Origin: Planctomycetota bacterium
GTDB lineage: Bacteria > Planctomycetota > UBA1135
Length of the DNA: 64,000 nt
NCBI GenBank assembly: GCA_027623295.1
Contig: JAQBXR010000004.1
Location: 82,410 to 146,409 of the forward strand
Direction: 5' to 3'
Positions within the stretch are counted from its first letter, which is position 1. Each line of letters begins with the position of its first letter. Below, in pieces: positions 27,119-34,472 of the stretch. The translations under genes were made by a program, and so were the position numbers. The notes under the pieces were generated by a model. That model was given only the letters and a program-made list of their open reading frames with translations. It was not told the origin of the DNA and ran no database searches.

Positions 27119-27143
27119 GGAGGAGGTTGTTAGAATCTCCTCC
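27119..27143 (+). promoter_or_regulatory. inverted repeat around the mqnD -10 box
   Basis: GGAGGAG (27119-27125) and CTCCTCC (27137-27143) form a perfect 7-bp dyad with an 11-nt centre that contains TAGAAT (27131-27136), the likely -10 box of mqnD, 13 nt before its ATG. It could be an operator overlapping the promoter, or a weak hairpin ending the kinase transcript. Confidence 0.4.
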
Positions 27144-27149
27144 GAATCC

Positions 27150-28004
27150 ATGGGAACCACCGCAAATCGTACTCTTCAGCTCGGACACAGCCCTGATCCA
27201 GATGATGCCTTCATGCATTTTGCATTGGCGGCCGATCGTCTTGATACCGGTGGGCTCATCTTTGAGCACAAATTAGAAGATATTGAGTCTCTAAACCGTC
27301 GCGCAGTGACCGGCGACTATGAGATTACCGCAGTCTCGATTCACGGCTATGCCTTCGTGTCCGACAAGTACGCCTTGTTGAATCACGGCGCATCCATGGG
27401 CGAAAAGTACGGCCCGCGGATTGTGGCACGCGAAGAAATGTCTTTGTCGGATCTCGAAAAGGGCAAGGGCAAGCGCATTGCCATCCCTGGCGAGTGGACC
27501 AGCGCCCACCTTGCTGCACAAATGCTGATCGGTGACTACGACTACGGCATTGTGGCTTTTGATGAAATCCCTTTCGCTGTTGAGAAAGGTGAGTACGACG
27601 CCGGCGTGTTGATTCACGAAGGGCAACTCACTTTCCAAGAGCAAGGTTTGGTCTTGTTGGAAGACCTTGGTGTTTGGTGGGCGAAGGAGACCGATGGCTT
27701 ACCACTTCCATTGGGCGGCAACACGGTGCGCCGTGACTTGGGCGATTTGATTCCGCAGGTTTCCAACCTTTTGCGCGAGTCGATTCAGTACGGATTGGAT
27801 CACCGCGAAGAGTCGGTGCAATATTCCTTGCAGTTTGGTCGTGACCTCAGCCTTGAGCAGGCTGACGAATTCATTGCCATGTACGTGAATGAGCGCACGA
27901 TCGATTACGGAGACGACGGTCGCGAAGCCGTGCGCCTGTTCTTGGATCGCGCTTTCCGCATGGGATTAATTCCGCAAATGCCTGAGCTAGATTTCGTGCG
28001 CTAG
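27150..28004 (+). CDS. mqnD: 1,4-dihydroxy-6-naphthoate synthase (futalosine menaquinone pathway)
   Basis: A 284-aa MqnD, which converts cyclic de-hypoxanthine futalosine to 1,4-dihydroxy-6-naphthoate, a step of the futalosine route to menaquinone. It has the periplasmic-binding-protein-like fold with family phrases GHSPDPDDAFM, HKLEDIESLNRRA, DKYALLNHGASMG and PLPLGGNTVRRDLG. Length matches. An ATG 33 nt upstream is in frame but lies before the probable transcription start, so the ATG at 27150 is preferred. No other mqn gene is nearby. The organism probably uses menaquinone. Confidence 0.93.
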   Translation: MGTTANRTLQLGHSPDPDDAFMHFALAADRLDTGGLIFEHKLEDIESLNRRAVTGDYEITAVSIHGYAFVSDKYALLNHGASMGEKYGPRIVAREEMSLSDLEKGKGKRIAIPGEWTSAHLAAQMLIGDYDYGIVAFDEIPFAVEKGEYDAGVLIHEGQLTFQEQGLVLLEDLGVWWAKETDGLPLPLGGNTVRRDLGDLIPQVSNLLRESIQYGLDHREESVQYSLQFGRDLSLEQADEFIAMYVNERTIDYGDDGREAVRLFLDRAFRMGLIPQMPELDFVR

Positions 28005-28047
28005 TGGGAGGCGGGGATTAGACTGGATTTGCCGTTTCTAGGCGTCC

Positions 28048-28382
28048 ATGAACTCCAACTCTGACTTTCTGACCAGCAGCGCAATTGAAGACTTGCGCCG
28101 CTTCCGGCTGCTGGTCGATAAAGCGCCGTTTTGCATCCACGCTTTGATGATTTCCCGCGCTCCTATATTCAAGACCGCGAAGTGCATTCCGTCTTGGACG
28201 TGCCTGTGCGAAGGGCTGGAAAACTCGTGGGCCTGGTAGGTATTTCGGATACAACCCACCATCGGGAGTGGGAGGAAGACGAGGTCGATTTTGCGCTAGA
28301 TCTCGCGCAGCAGGTCGTCCGAGTATTAGATTAGGCCGATGCCGATGTAGCGGAAGAGAAGCAGAGAGGCTTAGAAAGGCAA
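28048..28382 (+). pseudogene. decayed PAS/GAF sensor region of a hybrid histidine kinase
   Basis: The first piece (ATG 28048) begins like a PAS domain (IEDLRRFRLLVDKAPFCIH). It is then joined out of frame to the second half of a GAF domain (EVHSVLDVPVRRAGKLVGLVGI, EDEVDFALDLAQQVV), which ends at an in-frame TAG at 28332-28334. After that TAG the same frame reads on through a linker (ADADVAEEKQRGLERQ) straight into the kinase core starting at 28383. At least one frameshift or deletion and one nonsense codon have therefore cut the sensor part off the kinase. Confidence 0.75.
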
Positions 28383-29525
28383 ATGTTGCATGCGCAAAAA
28401 ATGGAGAGTTTGGGCCTTATGGCTGGGGGCATTGCGCATGACTTCAATAATCTGTTGGTTGCCATCTTGGGGAATGCAGATTTACTTCAACGGTCCCTGC
28501 CGATCGACTCTACGGAGTTGGGCTTGGTGAGCGAAATTGAATCGGCCTCGCAGCGTGCAGCGGAATTATGTCAGCAAATGTTGGCTTACTCCGGGCACAG
28601 TAGTCACGAAGTTTCAAGATTTAGCCTGCAGGACTTGGTCTCCGAAATGATTCAGATTCTGCGCATTACGATTTCTAAGGACGCAGAGCTGGTTTATGAA
28701 TCGGGAGAAATTCTCCCTTGCACAGAGGGAGATTCATCGCAAATCCGCCAGGTCATTATGAATCTAATCTTGAATGCTGCGGAGTCTTTGCCCGGAGGGC
28801 GGGGTGAGATTTTTATCAAGACTCAATTGGTGGCTGGTGGTTGTGCGCCGTCCAAGCATGGCGTCAACGTCCCTGGCGATGCGGACTATTTGTGCCTCAA
28901 GGTGACCGATACAGGTTGCGGTATGAGCGAAGAAATGTTGGACCGTATTTACGATCCTTTCTTCTCCACTAAGTTCACCGGACGAGGTTTGGGTTTGGCA
29001 TCGGTGTTGGGAATCGTGCGCGCGCACAAGGGTGGCATCCAGGTCGCCAGTGAAGTCGGCAAGGGCACAACTTTCCGTTTATGTTTGCCGCTAGCTTCGG
29101 AGCCCAAGCTGCTCCCGGTTATCGAGGACACCTCCCTCGGAGAATGGAAGGCCTCTGGCCTAGCACTCATGGTCGATGACGATGAAACGGTTTTGCTGCT
29201 GGGCAAGGAAATGCTGACAAGGATTGGCTTCAGGGTCATTCAGGCAACCAATGGCGAGGAAGCCCTTCGCCTATTTGATTCCCACCGCGAGGAGCTCTCT
29301 GTGGTTCTGTTGGACTTGACCATGCCAGGACTCAGTGGCCAGGAGGTTTATGGCAGGATGCAAGATCTCGATGCCTCGATTCCGGTGGTCATGTCGAGTG
29401 GATACACCGAGCAACACGTTGCACTGCGCCTTGGATCGCGCGGATTGGGTGGTTTTTTACAAAAACCCTATACGCTTGATCAATTAGCTATACAAATTCA
29501 CCGGCTGCTCGGACGCTTAAGCTAG
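28383..29525 (+). CDS. hybrid histidine kinase core (HisKA-HATPase-receiver), sensor region lost
   Basis: A 380-aa frame with the HisKA motif LMAGGIAHDFNNLL (phospho-acceptor His19), an N box (VIMNLILNAAESLPGG), G boxes (DTGCGMSEE, GRGLGLASVLGIV) and a C-terminal receiver (MVDDDETVLLLG, phospho-acceptor Asp in LLDLTMPG, Lys in LQKPYT). The kinase chemistry looks intact. The upstream PAS/GAF sensor is broken, so this is the surviving 3' part of a longer gene and may or may not be translated from ATG 28383. No DNA-binding response regulator is adjacent; a receiver-like protein follows 68 nt later. Confidence 0.75.
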   Translation: MLHAQKMESLGLMAGGIAHDFNNLLVAILGNADLLQRSLPIDSTELGLVSEIESASQRAAELCQQMLAYSGHSSHEVSRFSLQDLVSEMIQILRITISKDAELVYESGEILPCTEGDSSQIRQVIMNLILNAAESLPGGRGEIFIKTQLVAGGCAPSKHGVNVPGDADYLCLKVTDTGCGMSEEMLDRIYDPFFSTKFTGRGLGLASVLGIVRAHKGGIQVASEVGKGTTFRLCLPLASEPKLLPVIEDTSLGEWKASGLALMVDDDETVLLLGKEMLTRIGFRVIQATNGEEALRLFDSHREELSVVLLDLTMPGLSGQEVYGRMQDLDASIPVVMSSGYTEQHVALRLGSRGLGGFLQKPYTLDQLAIQIHRLLGRLS

Positions 29526-29593
29526 GTCGTTGGATTATTCTCTTTTTGAGGGGCCAAGGGTCGGTTCTCTGCCGATGGACAGGTAAGAACTGC

Positions 29594-29998
29594 ATGGCAA
29601 AGGATTCTGAACCAAACCGACAGGGAAAGGTCGTCGTCCTGGTCTCCGAAGACTTCTTCAGGGATTGGATTTGTACTACCCTCGAGGCCCTTGGTCGCGT
29701 GGCCATTCGGCTTGAGCCTGGCGATGACCTACTGAACCGCGTTCTAGCCACCAACTGCCTTGGTGTGGTTGTGGATTTGGAAGACCAGAAGTTTGATGGT
29801 CCAGAGGTGTTGAAAGGCGTCCGCGCATCGGAAAAGTCGGCTGACTGGACGATTATGAGCTTTTGCTCGTATGAGGACGAGGAACGCATGGCCAAAGTCA
29901 CTGCGCTCGGACTGACCGTCACGCCGCGTTCCACCTTCGCTCTGAACCTGGTGCGCAAGCTTCAGGAGTTTGGCGCGGACGGGGAAGCCGATTCCTAA
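29594..29998 (+). CDS. receiver-like (pseudo-receiver) single-domain protein
   Basis: A 134-aa protein. Strand-helix alternation and the segment VVVDLEDQKFDGPEVLKGVR resemble a response-regulator receiver. However, the acidic pocket near the N-terminus (VLVSEDFFRD) is only partly conserved, and no Lys-Pro pair is seen at the expected end; TPRSTFALNLV stands there instead. It may be a phosphorylation-independent receiver. The ATG at 29594 is chosen because residues before it are not family-like. It follows the hybrid kinase and might once have belonged to its pathway. Confidence 0.55.
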   Translation: MAKDSEPNRQGKVVVLVSEDFFRDWICTTLEALGRVAIRLEPGDDLLNRVLATNCLGVVVDLEDQKFDGPEVLKGVRASEKSADWTIMSFCSYEDEERMAKVTALGLTVTPRSTFALNLVRKLQEFGADGEADS

Positions 29999-30186
29999 AC
30001 GGGCCTAAAACGGCTTAGAATGCGCCAGAATTGCAGCTTCGAGGCCCAGGTTGCCCTAATTCTTCTTTTTGGGTAGAATGCATGGCCTTAAAGGGGGCCC
30101 AGTCAGCCAAAGGCGTGCGTGGCAAACCCTCTCATCCCGTAATACCCTCCTCTGCGAGGGAATTTCAACCCGATACAAGAAATAGC

Positions 30187-30531
30187 GTGGTTAAGCTCTA
30201 CATCAAGTCCAATTGCAGGACCTGTGACAAGGCCGTGAAATACCTCACAAAGAAGGATGTTTCTTTCGAAGTGTTAGACATCATGAAGAGCCCTCCTGCA
30301 AAAAAGCTGCTTGAAAAAGCAGTAGATGCTCTCGATCCCAAAGGCGCTTTCAATAAGAAGGCCAAGGGATACAAGGAGCACAGCATCGAGGATGCAAACT
30401 TCAAGACTAAAAAAGAGGTCGTTGATCTCCTTCGTGCCAACCCGGATATGATTCGTCGCCCACTTTTGGCGCGCGGTGAAAAAGCTATCCTTGGGTTTGA
30501 CGAAGCAGATTACGCAACCTTCCTGCGTTAG
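30187..30531 (+). CDS. ArsC/Spx-like thioredoxin-fold protein
   Basis: A 114-aa protein of the ArsC/Spx family. The N-terminal thioredoxin-fold motif YIKSNCRTCDKAVKYL has a CxxC pair, and the C-terminal half has the family's RRPLLARGEKAILGF segment. It could be an arsenate-reductase-like or Spx-like redox protein; no ars genes are near. The start is taken as GTG 30187 because the family begins with this strand. Upstream in-frame starts (TTG 30031, ATG 30082) would add about 35-50 residues of unlikely sequence. A TAGAAT at 30074-30079 could drive a leader of about 100 nt. Confidence 0.7.
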   Translation: MVKLYIKSNCRTCDKAVKYLTKKDVSFEVLDIMKSPPAKKLLEKAVDALDPKGAFNKKAKGYKEHSIEDANFKTKKEVVDLLRANPDMIRRPLLARGEKAILGFDEADYATFLR

Positions 30532-30553
30532 GCTGTAAGAGCCCCCTTTGATC

Positions 30554-30590
30554 CGGTCCGGTGGCATGCGCCTCCGGACCGTTCCTTTTT
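30554..30590 (+). terminator. intrinsic terminator after the ArsC-like gene
   Basis: CGGTCCGG (30554-30561) pairs with CCGGACCG (30574-30581) across a 12-nt loop, followed by TTCCTTTTT. It sits 22 nt after the ArsC-like stop and just before fdhD. Confidence 0.8.
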
Positions 30591-30600
30591 GTCTCCGCTC

Positions 30601-31443
30601 ATGACTCCTGACCCACCAACCGAAAATCGTGCCGCCATCCGGCGTACCCGCTTTCGTTTGGATTTCGGGTCCATGCCGGCGGCGGAAGATTATGTTGCTT
30701 CGGAGGAGCCGTTGGAAATCCGAATCCGCGGTCAAGCTTTTGCCGTTCTCATGCGCACCCCCGGACGTGAACGAGATTTGGTGGCCGGATTCTTGGCCGC
30801 CGAAGGTTTGATTCACCATAAGGACGATGTCACTGCCATCGAACCTTGCCTCGATGTGCAAGCCGGATTGCCAGAGCCCAACATTTGGAATGTCGCCCTA
30901 GCCGATGGCGTCGCTTTTGATCCACGCAACCTGCGGCAAGTGATGGTTTCCTCCTCATGCGGCTTGTGCGGTGCGCGTTCCCTCGAAGATCTGCAGCGCG
31001 ACATGCCTGTCTTAGCGAGCGGTTTGCCGAAGCAGTTGTCGTTGTCTTCCTTGCTGCATGCATTCGAACAACTACGCAAGGCGCAATCCTTATTCGAAGC
31101 GACTGCCGGCAGTCATGGTGTCGCACTGTGGGACCCAGAATCCACGCAAATCCTCGATGTTGCAGAAGATGTCGGCCGCCACAATGCAGTGGACAAATTG
31201 CTGGGTGCACAGCTCCTCGCTGATGCCTATCCTGCCGCCAAACCGCTCAGTTTACTGATTAGCGGCCGCATCTCTTTTGAGTTAGTGCAGAAAGCTGCAC
31301 TTGCAGGCATACCTATGTTGGCTGGGGTTGGCATGCCAACCTCGCTCGCGGTAGATGCCGCCCGAGAGACTGGGCAAGTGCTCTTGGGGTGGGCGCGTGA
31401 CGCCGGCGCAAATCTTTACGCCGGCGAGTTACACCTCAGTTAG
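30601..31443 (+). CDS. fdhD: FdhD-type sulfurtransferase for molybdenum cofactor (formate dehydrogenase accessory)
   Basis: A 280-aa FdhD family protein. The flexible loop with the sulfur-carrying cysteines is SSSCGLCGARSLEDL (CxxC). The region VAEDVGRHNAVDKLLG and the segment GRISFELVQKAALAGIPMLAG are family marks. FdhD sulfurates bis-MGD for formate dehydrogenases. No formate dehydrogenase gene lies in this window, so its client must be elsewhere. The molybdenum enzyme at 1.2-3.9 kb belongs to a different cofactor class. It ends convergently with the next gene, sharing the bases TTAG. Confidence 0.9.
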   Translation: MTPDPPTENRAAIRRTRFRLDFGSMPAAEDYVASEEPLEIRIRGQAFAVLMRTPGRERDLVAGFLAAEGLIHHKDDVTAIEPCLDVQAGLPEPNIWNVALADGVAFDPRNLRQVMVSSSCGLCGARSLEDLQRDMPVLASGLPKQLSLSSLLHAFEQLRKAQSLFEATAGSHGVALWDPESTQILDVAEDVGRHNAVDKLLGAQLLADAYPAAKPLSLLISGRISFELVQKAALAGIPMLAGVGMPTSLAVDAARETGQVLLGWARDAGANLYAGELHLS

Positions 31444-31673
31444 CTTAAGTAATCCACGCCAGTGAGATCTGCGATGGAGAAGTCCATCGAGAATTCACGA
31501 TCGATGTCAATAATGCGGCCACGGCCGAGGCGCTCGACAAATGTGATGGCGCCATTTTCTTTGCGGCCATCACGGAAGTGAAGACGCACGCTGTATTTGG
31601 TCATGCCCTCTTTGAGGCGGGCAGAGAGTTCGGAGACTTTGGGCAATTCTGATTCGGGTACGGGGCGGACCAT
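31440..31673 (-). CDS. small hypothetical protein
   Basis: A 77-aa protein with a helical start (residues 5-25) and a beta-rich remainder (YSVRLHFRDGRKENGAITFVERLGRGRIIDIDREF). No family is recognised. It starts 12 nt after the stop of the NUDIX gene upstream, which suggests a shared transcript. Its stop overlaps the fdhD stop on the opposite strand. Confidence 0.5.
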   Translation of the reverse strand: MVRPVPESELPKVSELSARLKEGMTKYSVRLHFRDGRKENGAITFVERLGRGRIIDIDREFSMDFSIADLTGVDYLS

Positions 31674-31685
31674 TTAAGTATTGAT

Positions 31686-32321
31686 TCAGGCGAGAAGGGG
31701 GGATCCGGCAGAAACCTTCAAGGCACCGGAGCGTAGAAGCAAGGTCGACCAAGTCTCGTAAGGAGGCTCGGCAGAAAGCGCGAGTTTTTCCAGGCTAGCT
31801 AGCGATTGGAAATCACCAGTCATCGCGGAAGTTTCGCGGATGGCCACCTCAATGTCAGATGCATTCAGGCGGTAAACAAGACCGACGTGGACTGCGCCAA
31901 CCGCAGTCGTGTCGTCATTGAGCAGGCCCACCGGAGTGAGGTTCAACTCGATGTCGGGTAGCACGAGTTCTTCGTGCAGCTCGCGGGCGCAGGCACTCGC
32001 GAAAAGATCGGAGCCTTCTTGGTCGCAGGGGTTAATGTGCCCTCCGACGCCAATGCTCTTTTTCCCATGGAGACGCTTCTCGCCCTGAGCGGAAAGGCGA
32101 GTCAGGCACAAAACCTGGTCCTCACGGCAAATCGCGACGTAGGGGATAGGCTGCTTGAATTCTGGATGCTCTTCGGCGTATCTACGCTCAATGAAAAATC
32201 CAGATTCCCTTGCGGGCCCTAGGTAACGGTCTTCTAGCTCTTGCGCCTCAAGGGCAAGAAGACCATGAGGGGTGGCCTCCGGAAAGAGGACCGAGCGCGG
32301 AACAACCCAGACAAACTCCAT
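31686..32321 (-). CDS. NUDIX-domain phosphohydrolase-like protein
   Basis: A 211-aa protein with an intact NUDIX box: GGHINPCDQEGSDLFASACARELHEEL contains the R-E-L-x-E-E metal-binding core. A helical N-terminal part of about 60 residues precedes it. It would hydrolyse a nucleoside diphosphate linked to another group; the substrate is unknown. The ATG at 32321 is preferred over a TTG at 32348. It is transcribed downstream of rnpB and followed closely by the 77-aa gene. Confidence 0.75.
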   Translation of the reverse strand: MEFVWVVPRSVLFPEATPHGLLALEAQELEDRYLGPARESGFFIERRYAEEHPEFKQPIPYVAICREDQVLCLTRLSAQGEKRLHGKKSIGVGGHINPCDQEGSDLFASACARELHEELVLPDIELNLTPVGLLNDDTTAVGAVHVGLVYRLNASDIEVAIRETSAMTGDFQSLASLEKLALSAEPPYETWSTLLLRSGALKVSAGSPLLA

Positions 32322-32464
32322 GGCTGCGATTTTGCCTTCTTCTGACAATCTGGCAAGGGAAAACTACCAGATGTTGCGTTTTGTGGATAAATCGGGCTGC
32401 ATATAGCACGCTATATCTAGTGGTACCCGCAAGCTCTTGCCTAAATTTTGCTTGCCTGGGAAAA

Positions 32465-32829
32465 ATGAGTGCTGCCAGTAAGCCGGGTCCTGTCCCTCCG
32501 AAGAGGTGACGACCATTTCTCTAGGACCGCCATTGCTGACGGCCTCAAACGCTCTACCCGGAGGTCCAAACGGTGCGGGCAGCACCTTTCCTCCCTACAT
32601 GAACTTTCTCCCGATGGGGTTTACCCTGCCACGGCTGTTACCAGACGCGCGGTGAGCTCTTACCTCACCCTTTCACCCTTACCGGCCCCGAAGAGCTTAG
32701 GCGGTTTGCTTTCTGCGGCACTTTCCCTGGGGTTGCCCCCGGTGGTCGTTAGCCACCATCGCGCCCTATGGAGCCCGGACTTTCCTCGTGTGGCACGAAA
32801 CCACCCGCGGCCGTCTAGGCAGCACTCAT
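32465..32829 (-). ncRNA. rnpB: RNase P RNA (M1 RNA, type A-like)
   Basis: The minus strand contains the universal RNase P RNA blocks: GAGGAAAGTCCGGGCTCC near the 5' end, GGGTGAAAGGGTGAGGTAAGAGC..CACCG in the middle, GGTAACAGCCGTGGCAGGGTAAACCCC, and the 3' block ending in GGACAGGACCCGGCTTAC. The ends pair as helix P1: ATGAGTGCTGCC (5' end) with GGCAGCACTCAT (3' end), a perfect 12-bp match that fixes the boundaries at about 365 nt. A TTTTT run follows the 3' end. It is the catalytic RNA that matures tRNA 5' ends. It lies between ruvX and the NUDIX gene, with its own promoter box. Confidence 0.95.
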
Positions 32830-32833
32830 GTCT

Positions 32834-32839
32834 ATTGTA
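32834..32839 (-). promoter_or_regulatory. -10 box (TACAAT) of rnpB
   Basis: On the minus strand TACAAT ends 4 nt before the first base of helix P1, a position that fits a -10 element for the mapped RNA end within a few bases. It supports TANNNT as the -10 consensus in this genome, independent of any protein start. Confidence 0.55.
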
Positions 32840-32853
32840 AACGCTGCCTGAGA

Positions 32854-33282
32854 TTAAAGTGTGGCGTTGTTCTCTAGGAACTCACGCAGAATGACCACGG
32901 CGGCCACTGAGTCGAGTTTTTCTTTATGCTTCTTGCCACGCAAACCCGAACCCTTCAGTAACTGCTTCGCTTCCTTGGTGGTGTGCCGCTCATCTTGATG
33001 CCCAAGTTCGACGCGCTCGGGGAGCTTCAAACGCAAGGCATCGAGAAACACATATACGCTTTTGGCTTGTTCGCCTTCGCGTCCATCGGGCATGTACGGC
33101 ATGCCTACAATCACGCGTTGCACTTCCCGCTTCACGACTAAATCGACAATCGCCTGCACCGTTTCGTTTAAGGAATAACTCGCCACCGCCTCAAGCGGAT
33201 GAGCAGCAATGCCAAGCGCATCGCACACCGCAAGCCCGGTGCGCTTCAGCCCATAATCGACGGCAAGTGTGCGCCCGATCAC
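32854..33282 (-). CDS. ruvX: YqgF/RuvX Holliday-junction-resolvase-like RNase H-fold protein
   Basis: A 142-aa RuvX (YqgF). The RNase H fold shows AVDYGLKRTGLAV with the first catalytic Asp, VIVGMPYMPDG, DERHTTKEA and the final DSVAAVVIL Asp. In other bacteria YqgF processes pre-16S rRNA 5' ends or acts as an anti-termination or junction nuclease. The start is GTG 33282, overlapping the manC stop as GTGA. rnpB begins 24 nt after its stop. Confidence 0.92.
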   Translation of the reverse strand: MIGRTLAVDYGLKRTGLAVCDALGIAAHPLEAVASYSLNETVQAIVDLVVKREVQRVIVGMPYMPDGREGEQAKSVYVFLDALRLKLPERVELGHQDERHTTKEAKQLLKGSGLRGKKHKEKLDSVAAVVILREFLENNATL

Positions 33283-34367
33283 AGGAGTTCGTTACGCCCC
33301 TCTTCCATCAAGCGCGTGACGAAGCGCTTGACTTCTTCTGCACGATCGCGCGGGGCCACTAAAATCGCATCTGCGGTACGCACTACGACGATGTCTTCCA
33401 TACCGAGTACCGCAATCGTTTGTGGCTCGGAGGAGTACGCCAATACGCCTTTGGAATCTTCTGCCATGAGCGTGCCGCCCTTCGCGAAAATACCAACGTT
33501 ACCATCGGCGTCGTGCTCGACTTCATCGTAAAGCGCCTTCCAAGATCCAACATCGCTCCACCGATACGGGGTAGCTAAGACTTGGACGCCAGCGACCTTT
33601 TCCATGATGGCTACGTCTACCGGTTCGGACGGAAGCGTTGGATAGACCTCGTTGACGGCACTTTGGAAGCCCTCGGTGCCAATCGCCGGCAAGATTTTTT
33701 CGAGTCCAGACATGAGCTCCGGCGCATGGATGCGAATGGCATCTAAAATCGTTGCGGTGCTCCACACGAAGATGCCTGCATTCCAAAAGTAACCACCAGC
33801 CGCAAGGAAGGCTTCCGCAGTTTCCTGGTTCGGCTTTTCACGGAAGGAGTCAACCGTAAAGCACTCCAGGCCTTCATGGGTGCCGGCAAGACTAGAGCTC
33901 TGAATGTAGCCATACCCAGTCGCTGGGTAGGTAGGGGGAATACCAAAGGTGATGAACACTCCTGGCACCGATGCCGCCTCGGCACCTGCACGTAGACTCC
34001 GTTGGAATTCTTCATTCGGAGAAATGGAATGGTCCGCTGGCAAAACCGCCATGACCGCATCAGGATCTTGGGCGTGAATCACGGCTGCAGCAAGGCCAAC
34101 GCAAGGCGCAGTGTTGCGCGCGCAGGGCTCAATCAGAACATTCTCTTTCGGAACCCCCGGGCAGGCAGCCAGCACACCTTCCACTTGTTGTGCATTGGTC
34201 ACAATCCAAGTGCGCTGCAAAGGAATCAAAGGATCTAAGCGACCAATGGTTTCCGCCAACATCGAATCACCACCTGTAATTGGCAGCAACTGTTTCGGGC
34301 GACTGCCTCGGCTTTCAGGCCAAAAACGAGTGCCAGAACCTCCGGCCATAATCACAGCGTGCAACAT
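33279..34367 (-). CDS. manC: mannose-1-phosphate guanylyltransferase
   Basis: A 362-aa nucleotidyltransferase making GDP-mannose from mannose-1-phosphate and GTP. It has the signature VIMAGGSGTRFWPESR...PKQLL, then LIEPCARNTAPCVGLAA, LPADHSI, FREKPN, YFWNAGIFVW and the metal-site region WSDVGSW. It lacks the C-terminal isomerase domain of bifunctional ManC/AlgA proteins, as is common outside proteobacteria. GDP-mannose would feed surface polysaccharide or glycan synthesis. It is coupled to ruvX by a GTGA overlap. The 105-bp gap on its 5' side has a hairpin (34392-34421). Confidence 0.93.
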   Translation of the reverse strand: MLHAVIMAGGSGTRFWPESRGSRPKQLLPITGGDSMLAETIGRLDPLIPLQRTWIVTNAQQVEGVLAACPGVPKENVLIEPCARNTAPCVGLAAAVIHAQDPDAVMAVLPADHSISPNEEFQRSLRAGAEAASVPGVFITFGIPPTYPATGYGYIQSSSLAGTHEGLECFTVDSFREKPNQETAEAFLAAGGYFWNAGIFVWSTATILDAIRIHAPELMSGLEKILPAIGTEGFQSAVNEVYPTLPSEPVDVAIMEKVAGVQVLATPYRWSDVGSWKALYDEVEHDADGNVGIFAKGGTLMAEDSKGVLAYSSEPQTIAVLGMEDIVVVRTADAILVAPRDRAEEVKRFVTRLMEEGRNELL

Positions 34368-34391
34368 CTATCTATCCTTTTCGTGGGTAGT

Positions 34392-34421
34392 TTCGCGCCG
34401 CTATGGGTCAGCGGTCGCGAA
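34392..34421. repeat. imperfect hairpin between the AsmA-like gene and manC
   Basis: TTCGCG (34392-34397) pairs with CGCGAA (34416-34421), and the inner CCGCT/AGCGG extends the stem past a one-base bulge. There is no T tract, so it is more likely an RNA structure or weak terminator of the AsmA-like gene than a strong terminator. Confidence 0.4.
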
Positions 34422-34472
34422 GAGCCGTCTCTATGTAACGGCAGGGCACAGTTTACCCTTTCGAAGCCCGCA

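Noticed and set aside
30031..30186. N-terminal extension of the ArsC-like protein from TTG 30031 or ATG 30082
   Set aside because: The added residues do not resemble the family, and a TAGAAT box lies only 2 nt before ATG 30082, so that ATG would not be on the transcript.
32469..32840. A plus-strand frame across the RNase P region
   Set aside because: The conserved RNase P RNA blocks on the minus strand explain the sequence fully.
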